Assembly (NCBI RefSeq): GCF_003344785.1
Contig: NZ_QPMK01000002.1
Span: 279,757-343,756, forward strand
DNA from: Thalassococcus profundi
Lineage (GTDB): Bacteria > Pseudomonadota > Alphaproteobacteria > Rhodobacterales > Rhodobacteraceae
Length of the DNA: 64,000 bases
Reading direction: 5' to 3'
Numbering within the stretch: the stretch's first letter is position 1; each line of letters starts with the position of its first letter. Made by a program: the position numbers and the translations under genes. Positions 54,147-63,374 of this stretch are shown one piece after another. Below the pieces are notes generated by a model that saw nothing but the letters and a program-made list of their open reading frames with translations, was not told the origin of the DNA and searched no databases.

Positions 54147-55514
54147 ATGAGCACCGCCACCCCCCGCCCCAAAGTCTTGGCTATTGCCGAAGCGGCCAAT
54201 CCCGAATGGGTCAGCGTACCGCTTGTCGGCTGGTCGCTGGCGCAGGCGCTGCGCGAGGTGGCCGACGTGCATCTGGTCACGCAGATCCGCAACCGCGACG
54301 CCATCCTGCGCGCCGGGCTGATCGAAGGCCGCGATTTCACCGTCATCGATTCCGAGGCTTTTGCCGCCCCGCTCTGGGCGCTGGCGGAAAGGCTGCGCAT
54401 GGGGGAAGGCAAGGGCTGGACCATGGTGCAGGCGATCAACGCCATCAGCTATCCCTGGTTCGAACGGCTGGTCTGGAAGCGGTTCGGCCCGGCGATCCGC
54501 CGCGGCGCGTATGACATCGTCCACCGGATCACCCCGCTCAGCCCGACGATCTCGTCTTCGCTGGCAGGGAAATGTGCGCGCGCAGGCGTACCCTTCGTTC
54601 TGGGTCCGCTCAACGGCGGGGTGCCCTGGCCGCGCGGCTTCGACGCCGAACGGCGCCGCGAAAAGGAATGGCTGAGCTACCTGCGCGGCGCCTACAAGGC
54701 CCTGCCCGGACGACGGGCCACGCTGCGCCACGCCAGCGCAATCCTTGCCGGGTCGCGGCACACCGCATCGGAAATTCCCGCGGACTTTGCCGACAAGGTG
54801 ATCTACCTGCCCGAAAACGGCATCGACCCCGCCCGGTTCGCGTTGCAGGCCGCGCCCGAGGGTCCTGTTCTACGCGCCGCCTTCGTCGGACGGCTGGTGC
54901 CCTACAAGGGGCCGGACATGCTGATCGAGGCCGCAGCCCCGCTGCTGCGCGACGGCCGGATGACGCTCGATCTGATCGGCGACGGGCCGATGATGCCGCA
55001 GTTGCGGGCGATGGCCGACGGCCTGCCCGGTGTCACCTTTCACGGCTGGGTCGATCACCGCGACGTGCAGCGGATACTGGCGCAGAGCCACGTCCTGTCC
55101 TTTCCGTCGATCCGCGAATTCGGAGGCGGCGTGGTGCTCGAGGCGATGGCGCTGGGTGTCGTGCCGCTGATCGTCGACTACGCGGGTCCGGGAGAACTGG
55201 TGCAGCCGGGGCTGGGCCACAAGGTGCCCTGCGGCACGCGCGCCGAGATCGTGCAAGGTTTCGGCGCGACGCTGGCAAAGCTTGCCGTCGATCCGGCCGC
55301 GCTGGCGCCGACGGCCGCCGCCGCCCGGGCGCGGGTGAAAAGCCATTTCACCTGGAGCCGCAAGGCCGCACAGATCGCACAAGTCTATGACTGGCTCGGC
55401 CAGGACACTGCGGCGCCGGCACCGCGGTTTTTCGAAGACCGGTCCGCCGAGCTGGCGGAAAACGGATGCGGATCGGCAACAGGTTGCCGACAATTGTCAT
55501 CGAAAGTGACGTAA
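54147..55514 (+). CDS. Glycosyltransferase family 4 protein (first)
   Basis: GT-B retaining glycosyltransferase of 455 residues. The C-terminal Rossmann domain starts RAAFVGRLVPYKGPDMLIEAA, has LIGDGPMMPQL, and ends with FPSIREFGGGVVLEAMALGV, holding the EX7E acid pair. The N-terminal half (residues 1-215) includes DIVHRITPLSPTISSSL and PLNGGVPWP. An extra 50-residue tail after WLGQDT is low-complexity. It lies 10 bases after the polymerase gene. Donor sugar unknown. Confidence 0.88.
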   Translation: MSTATPRPKVLAIAEAANPEWVSVPLVGWSLAQALREVADVHLVTQIRNRDAILRAGLIEGRDFTVIDSEAFAAPLWALAERLRMGEGKGWTMVQAINAISYPWFERLVWKRFGPAIRRGAYDIVHRITPLSPTISSSLAGKCARAGVPFVLGPLNGGVPWPRGFDAERRREKEWLSYLRGAYKALPGRRATLRHASAILAGSRHTASEIPADFADKVIYLPENGIDPARFALQAAPEGPVLRAAFVGRLVPYKGPDMLIEAAAPLLRDGRMTLDLIGDGPMMPQLRAMADGLPGVTFHGWVDHRDVQRILAQSHVLSFPSIREFGGGVVLEAMALGVVPLIVDYAGPGELVQPGLGHKVPCGTRAEIVQGFGATLAKLAVDPAALAPTAAAARARVKSHFTWSRKAAQIAQVYDWLGQDTAAPAPRFFEDRSAELAENGCGSATGCRQLSSKVT

Positions 55515-55672
55515 CTCTTGGGGAAAGTAAGCCGGATCGGACAGGCTGAGCGGGCAATGCGCCTGCAGGGGCGCGTTTTTCGCGTTGCGCAAGCAGTGCC
55601 GTCAATTCGTCCGCGCCCCTGTTCCTGACCCCGCTGCGGCGGGTCCGGCCCCGTCCCGTCCCGCCACCGCAC

Positions 55673-56437
55673 TCAGGACCGCTTCGGAAACACCCGTTGC
55701 AGGAACGCCCGCAGCATCTGGCCCGGCAGAATCCCCAGGCACTGCGCATAGCGCGGCCCCAGCCGCCGCGGAGAGGTCGCCGCACGCCACAGCCATTCCA
55801 GCGACAGCCGCCGCGCCCAGAGCGGGGCGCGCACCTGTGTTCCGGCAAAGAAATCCAGCCCCGCGCCGATCGAGGCAAAGCCGATCTCGGGCGCATAAAG
55901 CCGTCCTGCCGCGCAGAACATCTCTTGCTTGGGCGCGCCCAGCGCGACGAAACACAGCCCCGCGCCGGACTCGTTGATCTCTTCGAGGATCGCCCGCGCC
56001 TCTGCGCCTTCGGGGTCGAACCCGAACGGCGGAGAGATCGTAGCCACCACGCTCAGCCCGTGCACCTCGCGTTCGAGATAGGATTTCGCCCCCTGCAATG
56101 CTGGCGGCGTGCTGCCCACCAGCGCCACCGTCACCCCCTGCCGCGCCGCGATCCGGCACATCGGCAGGATCACTTCCGACCCGGGGATCAGTTCCACCGG
56201 TTTTCCGGCCACCCGCGACATCCAGACGATGGGATTGCCGTCGGCCACCACCATGTCCTGCGCCGCATAGGCCGCGCGGAATTCCGGCGAGGCGCGCAGC
56301 TTGACCAGGTGGTCGAGGTTGATCGTGGCCAGCGCAAAGCCTTCGCGCCGCGCCAGCCGCTCGGCGACACGTGCCTTCAGCCCGGCCCAGGTCGCGACGT
56401 TGACCTGCACGCGCTGCGATTTCACATAAAAGTCCAT
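55673..56437 (-). CDS. WecG/TagA/CpsF family glycosyltransferase (GT26)
   Basis: Protein of 254 residues of the GT26 family, which adds N-acetylmannosamine or similar amino sugars to lipid-linked precursors. Signature segments are ATINLDHLVKLR, MVVADGNPIVWMSRVAG, VALVGSTPPALQGAKSYLER, FVALGAPKQEMFC and SIGAGLDFFAGTQVRAPLWARRLSLEWLWR, all standard. The start MDFYVKSQRVQVNVAT at 56437 is chosen over a longer frame. It opposes the rest of the cluster in direction and is divergent from the Gfo/Idh gene. Confidence 0.9.
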   Translation of the reverse strand: MDFYVKSQRVQVNVATWAGLKARVAERLARREGFALATINLDHLVKLRASPEFRAAYAAQDMVVADGNPIVWMSRVAGKPVELIPGSEVILPMCRIAARQGVTVALVGSTPPALQGAKSYLEREVHGLSVVATISPPFGFDPEGAEARAILEEINESGAGLCFVALGAPKQEMFCAAGRLYAPEIGFASIGAGLDFFAGTQVRAPLWARRLSLEWLWRAATSPRRLGPRYAQCLGILPGQMLRAFLQRVFPKRS

Positions 56438-56744
56438 TCGGGTTCCAGGCAGCAGTCCCGTCCGTCTTCTAGCGCAAAAATGCAGCAGCATAGGAGCCAT
56501 ATTTGCCACAGTTGCCGGAAATCCGACGCGGCCAGCGGCCAAATACCACGGGAAAATCATGCTGCACCGCAGCTTGCCCGTGAAAATCACCCGTGGCGCC
56601 GAATTCTCGACACGTTTATCTGATCATACGGCGCGGCAAGCCGACCCGTCCGAGCAGAGGTGCGATGCCAGTCTTGAGTTCATACCGCCCGCGTCAGAGC
56701 TGGGCGCGGTGCGCTGCCGTCGGTCGCGGGCACGGGCACAGCGC
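56438..56744. other. Divergent intergenic region with repeated CCCGTG/CACGGG arms
   Basis: This 307-base region has no gene I can support. It holds CCACGGG at 56546-56552, CCCGTG at 56577-56582 and CCCGTGG at 56590-56596, each with an adjacent AAAATCA, plus a small GCTGC/GCAGC hairpin at 56561-56573. The arrangement suggests a regulator-binding array controlling either direction. Confidence 0.5.
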
Positions 56745-57863
56745 ATGAGCACACTTGGCATCATCGGCTGCGGGTTCGTCGCGGATCTCTATGCGCGCGC
56801 GCTTGCCGTGATGCCGGGATTGCGCGTCGCCGCAGTCTACGACCGCGATGCCGCACGGCTCAGGACCTTCTGCGAGCACTGGTCGCTTCCGGCGGTGGAC
56901 AGCCTCGACGCGCTGCTGGCCGCCTTGCCAGCCGATGGCATCGTGCTGAACCTGACCAATCCCGACGCGCATTTCGAGATCAACCGCGCCTGCCTTATTG
57001 CGGGCCGCCACGTGTATTCCGAAAAACCGCTGGCGATGCGGATGGAGCAGGCCCGCAGCCTGCATGCGCTGGCGGCGGAACGCGGGCTGATGCTGTCCTC
57101 CGCCCCCTGTTCGGTGCTGGGCGAGGCAGCCCAAACCCTGGGCCACGCGCTGCGCCACGGCATCGCCGGCACGCCGCGGCTGATCTATGCAGAACTAGAC
57201 GACGGCTTTGTCCCGCAGGCCGCCTATGCCAGATGGCGCAGCGAAAGCGGCGCGCCCTGGCCGGCCGAGGACGAATTTCACGTCGGCTGCACGCTTGAAC
57301 ACGCGGGCTATTACCTGGGCTGGCTGATCGCCTGGTTCGGTAGCGTCCGCCGCGTCGTCGCCGCCAGCGCAGAGGTGATCCCGGACAAGCCGGGCAGCAA
57401 CGGCACGCCGGATTTCTCGACCGCGACGCTGTTCTTCGAGAACGGTCCGGTGACGCGGCTCACATGCTCCATCGCCGCCCCGCACGACCACCGCATCCGT
57501 ATCGTCGGCGACAACGGCGTGCTCAGCTGCGACGCCGCCTGGGACAACGCCGCCAAGGTGCGCTTTGCCCGCCGCCTGACCCTGCGGCGACGGCTGATGG
57601 AACATCCGTTTCCGCGCCGCATCCGCCTGCCCCGGCCGACGCATCCACACGTCAAACGCTGGGGCGCAGCGGCGATGAACTTCCTTCTGGGCCCGCAGGA
57701 AATGCTCGACGCCCTGTCCGAGCGGCGCCCCTGCCGCCTGTCGAACGACTTCGCCCTGCACATGACCGAGGTGACGCTCGCGATCCAGAACGCGGGTGAG
57801 GCGGGCGCGCAGGACATGACCACGCGCTGCGCGCCGATGGAGCCGATGCCATGGGCGCAGTGA
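56745..57863 (+). CDS. Gfo/Idh/MocA family oxidoreductase (stand-alone)
   Basis: NAD(P)-dependent sugar-type dehydrogenase of 372 residues. The Rossmann motif is LGIIGCGFVADLYARAL, the conserved EKP is in VYSEKPLAM, and the C-terminal domain has CTLEHAGYYLGWLIAWFG. It likely oxidises or epimerises a nucleotide-linked or free sugar for the glycan. The ATG 56745 is preceded by a weak site, but upstream frame is non-coding. It overlaps the next gene, an SDR, by 13 bases. A fused version of the same pair occurs 4 kb downstream. Confidence 0.87.
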   Translation: MSTLGIIGCGFVADLYARALAVMPGLRVAAVYDRDAARLRTFCEHWSLPAVDSLDALLAALPADGIVLNLTNPDAHFEINRACLIAGRHVYSEKPLAMRMEQARSLHALAAERGLMLSSAPCSVLGEAAQTLGHALRHGIAGTPRLIYAELDDGFVPQAAYARWRSESGAPWPAEDEFHVGCTLEHAGYYLGWLIAWFGSVRRVVAASAEVIPDKPGSNGTPDFSTATLFFENGPVTRLTCSIAAPHDHRIRIVGDNGVLSCDAAWDNAAKVRFARRLTLRRRLMEHPFPRRIRLPRPTHPHVKRWGAAAMNFLLGPQEMLDALSERRPCRLSNDFALHMTEVTLAIQNAGEAGAQDMTTRCAPMEPMPWAQ

Positions 57864-58819
57864 CCCGCATGATGATCACCGGCGCCGCCGGGTTCGTCGG
57901 CCGCAGCGCCGTCGCCGAGGCGCGCGCGCGCGGGATCGATGTCGTCGCGGTGGTGCGCGGCACGGCACCGGACGATTGGCGCACCGATGCGGGCATCACC
58001 CTCTGCCGATGCGACCTGTCCGATCCCGACAGCCCCGCCACGCTGCGCCAAGCGCTGTCCGGCACACAGGCGGTGATCCACGCGGCCGCGCATGTGGGCG
58101 GCGACCTGCGCGCCCATGCCGCCGACACCGCGCGCGCCACCAGACACCTTATCGCAGCGCTGGACGGGCACCGGCTGGTGCTGGTGTCCTCCATCGCCGT
58201 TTACGACACGATGCGGGTGTCCCCCGGCGATGCGCTCACCGAGGACAGCCCGCGGGAAACGCCCGAAAGCGCCCGCGACGCCTATACCGCCGCGAAGCTT
58301 CGGCAAGAGGCGCTGGTGGCCGACACGGACCTGCCGGCCTGGCTCCTGCGGCCGGGGGCCGTCTGGGGGCCGGGGCGCACATGGCACGCGCTGATGGGGT
58401 TCTGGGCCAGCAAGGTCTTTGTCGCGATCCGCGCGGACGGGCTGCTGCCGCTGGTGCACGTGCAGTCGCTGGCGGACACGCTGATCACCGCCGCCTGCAC
58501 CGATCCCGGCGGGCAGGTGGCGCTCAATGTCGTCGGCGACGACCTGCCGACGCGCGCCGCGTTCATCGCGCAGCACCGGGCGCTGGCGGGCTGGCCACGG
58601 CTGGTGCTGCCCATGCCCTACGCGGTCTGGATGGGGCTGGCCCGGATGCTGTCGCCCTTGGGCGCCCGCCTGCCCGGTCTCTTGCAGGAGCGCATCCTGC
58701 GCGCCCGGCTCATGCCGCTGTCCTATCCCAACACCGCCCTGCGGCAGAGGCTCGGCGGGCATGACCACGCCGCCTTCGACCAAAAGCTGGCCGACGCGAT
58801 CCGCGAGGGCACGCAATGA
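57851..58819 (+). CDS. NAD-dependent epimerase/dehydratase (extended SDR, stand-alone)
   Basis: Extended short-chain dehydrogenase of 322 residues. The nucleotide-binding motif is ITGAAGFVGRSAV, the catalytic YxxxK is AYTAAKLRQE with an upstream serine in LVSSIAVYD, and LLRPGAVWGPG is the usual RPxxxxGP. It would act on a nucleotide sugar as epimerase, dehydratase or reductase. It overlaps the upstream Gfo/Idh gene by 13 bases and the next glycosyltransferase by four, so the three are coupled. Confidence 0.88.
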   Translation: MGAVTRMMITGAAGFVGRSAVAEARARGIDVVAVVRGTAPDDWRTDAGITLCRCDLSDPDSPATLRQALSGTQAVIHAAAHVGGDLRAHAADTARATRHLIAALDGHRLVLVSSIAVYDTMRVSPGDALTEDSPRETPESARDAYTAAKLRQEALVADTDLPAWLLRPGAVWGPGRTWHALMGFWASKVFVAIRADGLLPLVHVQSLADTLITAACTDPGGQVALNVVGDDLPTRAAFIAQHRALAGWPRLVLPMPYAVWMGLARMLSPLGARLPGLLQERILRARLMPLSYPNTALRQRLGGHDHAAFDQKLADAIREGTQ

Positions 58820-60042
58820 GCGGTCTGCCGAAACTGGCCTACCTCACCGGCGAATACCCTCGCGCCTCCGACACCTTCATCCAGCGCGAGGTCGCCGCCC
58901 TGCGCGATCTGGGCCACGAGGTGCTGACCTGCTCGATCCGCCGCACCGGAGCAGAGCACCTCGTGGGGCCGGAACAGCGCGCGGAACAGGCGCGGACCTT
59001 TCACGTGCTCGACACCGCGAAATCCCCCATCCGCCTGATCGCCGCGCACCTGCGCTGGATGCGCCGCCCCGCGCGCTACCTGTCGGCGCTGCGGCTGGCC
59101 TGGCGCACGGCGCCCAGGGGGCTGCGCGGGCGGGTCTACAACCTGATCTACTTCCTCGAGGCCGGAGTGCTGGCAGCGCACTTGGCCGACAACAGGGTCG
59201 AACACCTGCACAACCACATCGCCAAGGCCTCCTGCACCGTGGCGATGCTGGCCTCTGCGCTGTCGGGGACTCGCTACAGCTTCACCATCCACGGGCCGGA
59301 CATCTTCTTTGAGCCGCAGCACTGGCGCATCGACGAAAAGGCCGCGCGTGCCAGCTTTGTCGCCTGCATCAGCCATTTCTGCCGCTCGCAACTGATGTGC
59401 TTTGCTGACCGGTCGCATTGGGACCGGTTCCACATCGTGCATTGCGGGGTCGATCCTGCCCGCTACGGCACCGGGGCGCGCGATGGCACGCGGCTGCTCT
59501 TTGTCGGACGGCTGGCGGCGGTCAAGGGCCTGCCGGTGCTGATCGAGGCGATGCGCGACCTGCCCGGTGCGCATCTGACGGTGATCGGCGACGGCCCCGA
59601 CCGCGCCACGCTGGAACGGCAGGCCAGCGGCCTGGACGTGACCTTCGCCGGATACCAGAGCCAGTCGGCCGTGGCCGAAACGCTGCGCGACACCGACATC
59701 TTCGTCCTGCCCAGCTTTGCCGAAGGCGTGCCGGTGGTGCTGATGGAGGCCATGGCCGCGCAAGTGCCGGTCGTCGCCACACGGATCGCGGGCATCCCCG
59801 AACTGGTCGAGGACGGTATATCGGGCCGGCTCGTCCCCCCCGGCGATGCCGAGGCGCTCGGGGCCGCGCTGCGCAGCCTTCTGGACGACGCGCGCCTGCG
59901 CGCGCGCATGGGAGCCGCGGGTCGCCAAAAGGTCACAGACGAGTTCGATATCCGCACCGAGGCCCGCCGCCTCTCGCAGCTGTTCCGGGGCCATGCCAAT
60001 GGAGCACCGACGCCACCCATCCGGGCAAAGGAGGTGCCATGA
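58816..60042 (+). CDS. Glycosyltransferase family 4 protein (second)
   Basis: GT-B glycosyltransferase of 408 residues. The N-terminal domain begins LAYLTGEYPRASDTFIQREV, typical of colanic-acid-type GT4 enzymes, with HLHNHIAKASCTVAML. The C-terminal domain has LLFVGRLAAVKGLPVLIEAM, VIGDGPDRATLER and PSFAEGVPVVLMEAMAAQVPV with the EX7E pair. It overlaps its neighbours by four bases on both sides, so it is co-translated with the SDR and the GT2. Confidence 0.9.
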   Translation: MSGLPKLAYLTGEYPRASDTFIQREVAALRDLGHEVLTCSIRRTGAEHLVGPEQRAEQARTFHVLDTAKSPIRLIAAHLRWMRRPARYLSALRLAWRTAPRGLRGRVYNLIYFLEAGVLAAHLADNRVEHLHNHIAKASCTVAMLASALSGTRYSFTIHGPDIFFEPQHWRIDEKAARASFVACISHFCRSQLMCFADRSHWDRFHIVHCGVDPARYGTGARDGTRLLFVGRLAAVKGLPVLIEAMRDLPGAHLTVIGDGPDRATLERQASGLDVTFAGYQSQSAVAETLRDTDIFVLPSFAEGVPVVLMEAMAAQVPVVATRIAGIPELVEDGISGRLVPPGDAEALGAALRSLLDDARLRARMGAAGRQKVTDEFDIRTEARRLSQLFRGHANGAPTPPIRAKEVP

Positions 60043-61007
60043 CCCCGGTGGACCTGGTGCTGATCGGCCGCAACGAAGGGGCGCGGCTCGTGGCGTCGCT
60101 CGCGTCGGTCATGGGGCCGGCCCGGCGCGTGGTCTATGTGGATTCAGGTTCGGACGATGGCAGCGTCGACGCCGCCCGTCTGGCCGGGGCCGAGGTGGTC
60201 CTGCTCGACACTTCGGTACCTTTTACCGCCGCGCGGGCCCGCAACGTCGGGTTCGCGCGGCTCGTGGAAACCGGCGATACCGCGCCCTACGTCCAGTTCA
60301 TCGACGGCGACTGCACACTGGTCAACGGATGGATCGACGCGGGCGCCGCGCACCTCGATGCCCATCCGGAAACGGCGATGGTGACCGGCTGGCGGTCCGA
60401 GATCGCGCCCGATGCTTCGATCTACAACCGGCTCTGCGACTGGGAATGGCACCGCCCCGCCGGACCGATCCTGGCCTGCGGCGGCGACATGATGGTCCGC
60501 GCCGAAGTTTTCCGCACATTGGGCGGGTTCGATCCGACGGTGATCGCCGCCGAAGATGACGAATTCTGCACCCGCATGCGCAAAGCCGGCTGGGTGCTGG
60601 AACGGCTGCCGCAAGAGATGACGCGCCACGATGCGGCGATGCACGGCTTCGGCCAGTGGTGGCAACGCGCGGTGCGCACCGGCCATGGTTTTGCACAGGT
60701 CGGGCACCTGCACCCGGAGTATTTCCTGACCGAACGCACCCGCGTCTATGTCTACGGTCTGGCCCTACCGCTGCTTGTGCTGGCGTCGATCGTCATGCCG
60801 GTGCTGGTCCTGCCGCCGCTCGCCGCCTACGGCTACAACTTCCTGCGCACCCGTCGCGGGCTGCTGATCGAAGGCGTGGCTAGCGACCGGGTCACGCCCT
60901 TCGCGGCGCTGCTGACCCTGTCTAAACTGCCCAACATGATCGGAGTGGCAAAATTCCACTGGCGGCGGCTGCGCGGGCGGAAGATGCAGATTATCGAGTA
61001 CAAATAG
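60039..61007 (+). CDS. Glycosyltransferase family 2 protein with C-terminal membrane helices
   Basis: GT-A enzyme of 322 residues. It starts VDLVLIGRNEGARL, has VYVDSGSDDGS and the metal-binding FIDGDCTLVNG (DGD), and GGFDPTVIAAEDDEFCTRMR with the catalytic-base region. Two helices follow near residues 240-270 (LALPLLVLASIVMPVLVLPPLAAYGY), which place it at the inner membrane. The start overlaps the GT4 stop. It is 12 bases before the fusion gene. Confidence 0.9.
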   Translation: MTPVDLVLIGRNEGARLVASLASVMGPARRVVYVDSGSDDGSVDAARLAGAEVVLLDTSVPFTAARARNVGFARLVETGDTAPYVQFIDGDCTLVNGWIDAGAAHLDAHPETAMVTGWRSEIAPDASIYNRLCDWEWHRPAGPILACGGDMMVRAEVFRTLGGFDPTVIAAEDDEFCTRMRKAGWVLERLPQEMTRHDAAMHGFGQWWQRAVRTGHGFAQVGHLHPEYFLTERTRVYVYGLALPLLVLASIVMPVLVLPPLAAYGYNFLRTRRGLLIEGVASDRVTPFAALLTLSKLPNMIGVAKFHWRRLRGRKMQIIEYK

Positions 61008-61019
61008 GAACCGAACATT

Positions 61020-63125
61020 ATGTCACAGACGATCCGCGTGGGCCTGATCGGGGCCGGATACATCGCCAGCTGGCACGCCGATGCCCTGCGCGCCACCGAA
61101 GGCGTGACGCTCTCGGCCGTCTGCGACGTCTCTCTCGGCGCGGCGCAGGCGCTGGCGGACGGGTTCGGCGGGCAGGTCTTCACATCGGTCGATGCGTTGA
61201 TCGACAGCGGCACTTGCGACGCGGTGCATATCCTCACTCCACCGCATCTGCACCACGACATCGCCGTGCAGTGCCTGCAGGGCGGACTGCATGTTCTGGT
61301 GGAAAAGCCGGTGGCCGAAAGCGCCGATCAGACCCGCGCCATCGAAGCCGCGGCCCAGGCCGCCGGCAAACGTTTCCACGCCGGGCACAACTTCCTCGGG
61401 ATGCCGTCCTACCTGCGGCTCAAGGACATGCTGACCAGGGGCGAACTTGGCCGCGTCTCCAGCGCCGAGATCGCCTGGACCTTTCCACTCGCCCCTTTGC
61501 GGTCGGGTCCCTACGGTCTCTGGTTGCTGCGCGAACCGAAGAATCTGTTGCTCGAACTCGGGCCGCACCTCATGGCCTTCGCGGTCGACCTCTTCGGCAC
61601 GCCCGAGATCGTCCATACCGCGCTGTCGCATCACGTCGCCCTGCCCGGAGACGACAGGCGCCCGCAGGGCTGGCGCATCCTTGCCCGCGCCGGGGGCGTC
61701 GACGTGACCTTCACGATCTCGCTGGTGGAGGTCATGGACGACCGCAGCGTGACCCTGCGGGGGTCGACCGCGCGGGCGCGTTTCGATCTTTCCGCCGATA
61801 CGCTGATCGTCGACCGCGACAATGCCTCGGACCTGGTGATCAATCCTCTGCGGCGGCAGATGGACAAAAGCTGGCAGCACCTGCGCGAAGCGCTGCGCAA
61901 CGCGGGCACGCAGCTGCGGTCCCTGAATGCGAAATCGCCCTACGGCCTCAGCTTTCGCGGCATGAACGCGGGTGTCTACGACGCGCTGCGCCGCGACAGG
62001 CCCGCCGACCCGCGCTTTTCCGGCGCCAGCGCCGTGACGGTGATGCAGGCGCTGGACGACGCGCTGGCGCTGCTGCCCGAGGACGCGCTCACCCCGGCAG
62101 CCCCCGCGGTGCAGACCCGCAAGCCCAAGCCTACCGCCATGGTCATCGGCGGCACCGGCTTCATCGGGCGGGCGCTGACGCGGCGGCTGGTGGCCGACGG
62201 GCGCGACGTGCGCGTGCTGTCGCGCGGACGCCACGGACCCTTCCCCGACCTGCCCGACAGCGTCGAGACGGTGGGCGTGTCCCTGCGCGACCGCGCGGCG
62301 CTCACCGAGGCGATGAAGGGTATCGACGTCGTCTTCAACCTGGCCAAATCCATGGACAAGACCTGGGACGACGCGCTGCGCAACGACGTCGCCGTCGCCA
62401 CCGGCATCGCCGAAGCAGCCATGGACGCAGGGGTCAGACGCCTGATCTACACCGGCACCATTGCCAGTTACGACATGAGCGACCCGACGCGGAAGATCAC
62501 CGAAGATACCGGATTTCCGGCGGACATGTCCGACCGCAACATCTACGCCCGCTCCAAGGCCGAATGCGAACGGCAGCTCTTGCGGTTGCACGCGACGCGG
62601 GGCCTGCCGCTGGTCATCGCGCGGCCCGGCATCGTCGTCGGTGCGGGTGGGCCCTTGCAGCATTGGGGCATCGGGCGCTGGCACGGCGCGGGAGCGGTAC
62701 GGATCTGGGGACACGGGCACAACATCCTGCCCTTCGTACTGATCGACGACGTGGCCGACGGGCTGGTTCGGATGATCGACGCCGACGCCGCGGTGGGCCA
62801 GAGCTTCAACCTCGTGGGGGACCGGATGCTGTCGGGCCGCGGTTATTTCGACGCCATCCACCGCAGTTTGGGCGCCCGTATCCGGGTCAGTTCCGGCAAT
62901 CTTTATGCCTTCTACGCCTCCGATGCCGTCAAGTACGCGCTCAAGAAATACGCCCTGCGGCGGCCCGGCGTGATCCGCCCGTCGCTGGCCGACTGGAAGA
63001 GCCGCGCGCATTTTTCGCCCTTCGTGAACGACAAACCCAAGGAGATGCTGGGCTGGACTCCCGAGCCCGAACGCGACCGGTTCATTGAAAAAGCCATCAC
63101 CGATGCCAATCTCTTTGGCATCTGA
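61020..63125 (+). CDS. Fused Gfo/Idh/MocA dehydrogenase - SDR epimerase
   Basis: Bifunctional protein of 701 residues. Residues 1-365 form a Gfo/Idh/MocA dehydrogenase (RVGLIGAGYIASWHADAL, EKPVAES near residue 99). From residue 374 an extended SDR begins with VIGGTGFIGRAL (glycines 377-383), a catalytic YARSKAECE, and VIARPGIVVGAGGPL. The linker (about 360-373) is Pro/Lys-rich. The same two activities occur as separate overlapping genes at 56.7-58.8 kb, so the fusion suggests the pair normally works in sequence on one sugar nucleotide. Confidence 0.9.
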   Translation: MSQTIRVGLIGAGYIASWHADALRATEGVTLSAVCDVSLGAAQALADGFGGQVFTSVDALIDSGTCDAVHILTPPHLHHDIAVQCLQGGLHVLVEKPVAESADQTRAIEAAAQAAGKRFHAGHNFLGMPSYLRLKDMLTRGELGRVSSAEIAWTFPLAPLRSGPYGLWLLREPKNLLLELGPHLMAFAVDLFGTPEIVHTALSHHVALPGDDRRPQGWRILARAGGVDVTFTISLVEVMDDRSVTLRGSTARARFDLSADTLIVDRDNASDLVINPLRRQMDKSWQHLREALRNAGTQLRSLNAKSPYGLSFRGMNAGVYDALRRDRPADPRFSGASAVTVMQALDDALALLPEDALTPAAPAVQTRKPKPTAMVIGGTGFIGRALTRRLVADGRDVRVLSRGRHGPFPDLPDSVETVGVSLRDRAALTEAMKGIDVVFNLAKSMDKTWDDALRNDVAVATGIAEAAMDAGVRRLIYTGTIASYDMSDPTRKITEDTGFPADMSDRNIYARSKAECERQLLRLHATRGLPLVIARPGIVVGAGGPLQHWGIGRWHGAGAVRIWGHGHNILPFVLIDDVADGLVRMIDADAAVGQSFNLVGDRMLSGRGYFDAIHRSLGARIRVSSGNLYAFYASDAVKYALKKYALRRPGVIRPSLADWKSRAHFSPFVNDKPKEMLGWTPEPERDRFIEKAITDANLFGI

Positions 63126-63374
63126 GCTTGGCGTCCCGGATCGGCGCAACAGGTCACGGTGCGTAAACAATCCCCGCGTTTCGGACTTATTCTGGACAGA
63201 TTTCTTTGGTGTAACGAAACGCAGCAGTCATTGTGCGCGCCCCGGCCAGGGATGCGCCGAAGAAACAAACAGGCGAGTGCGGATGCACGCTAGACACGCA
63301 ACAGGTACGGCATTCGGCACCTCCGTCCGCGCGCGGGCGGGTGGCCAGAGCGTGCGGAGAGTGGAAGCGTGAAC

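Noticed and set aside
61023..63170. 715-codon frame opposite the fusion gene
   Set aside because: Antisense shadow with His/Gly/Val/Asp bias. The plus-strand gene has clear catalytic motifs.
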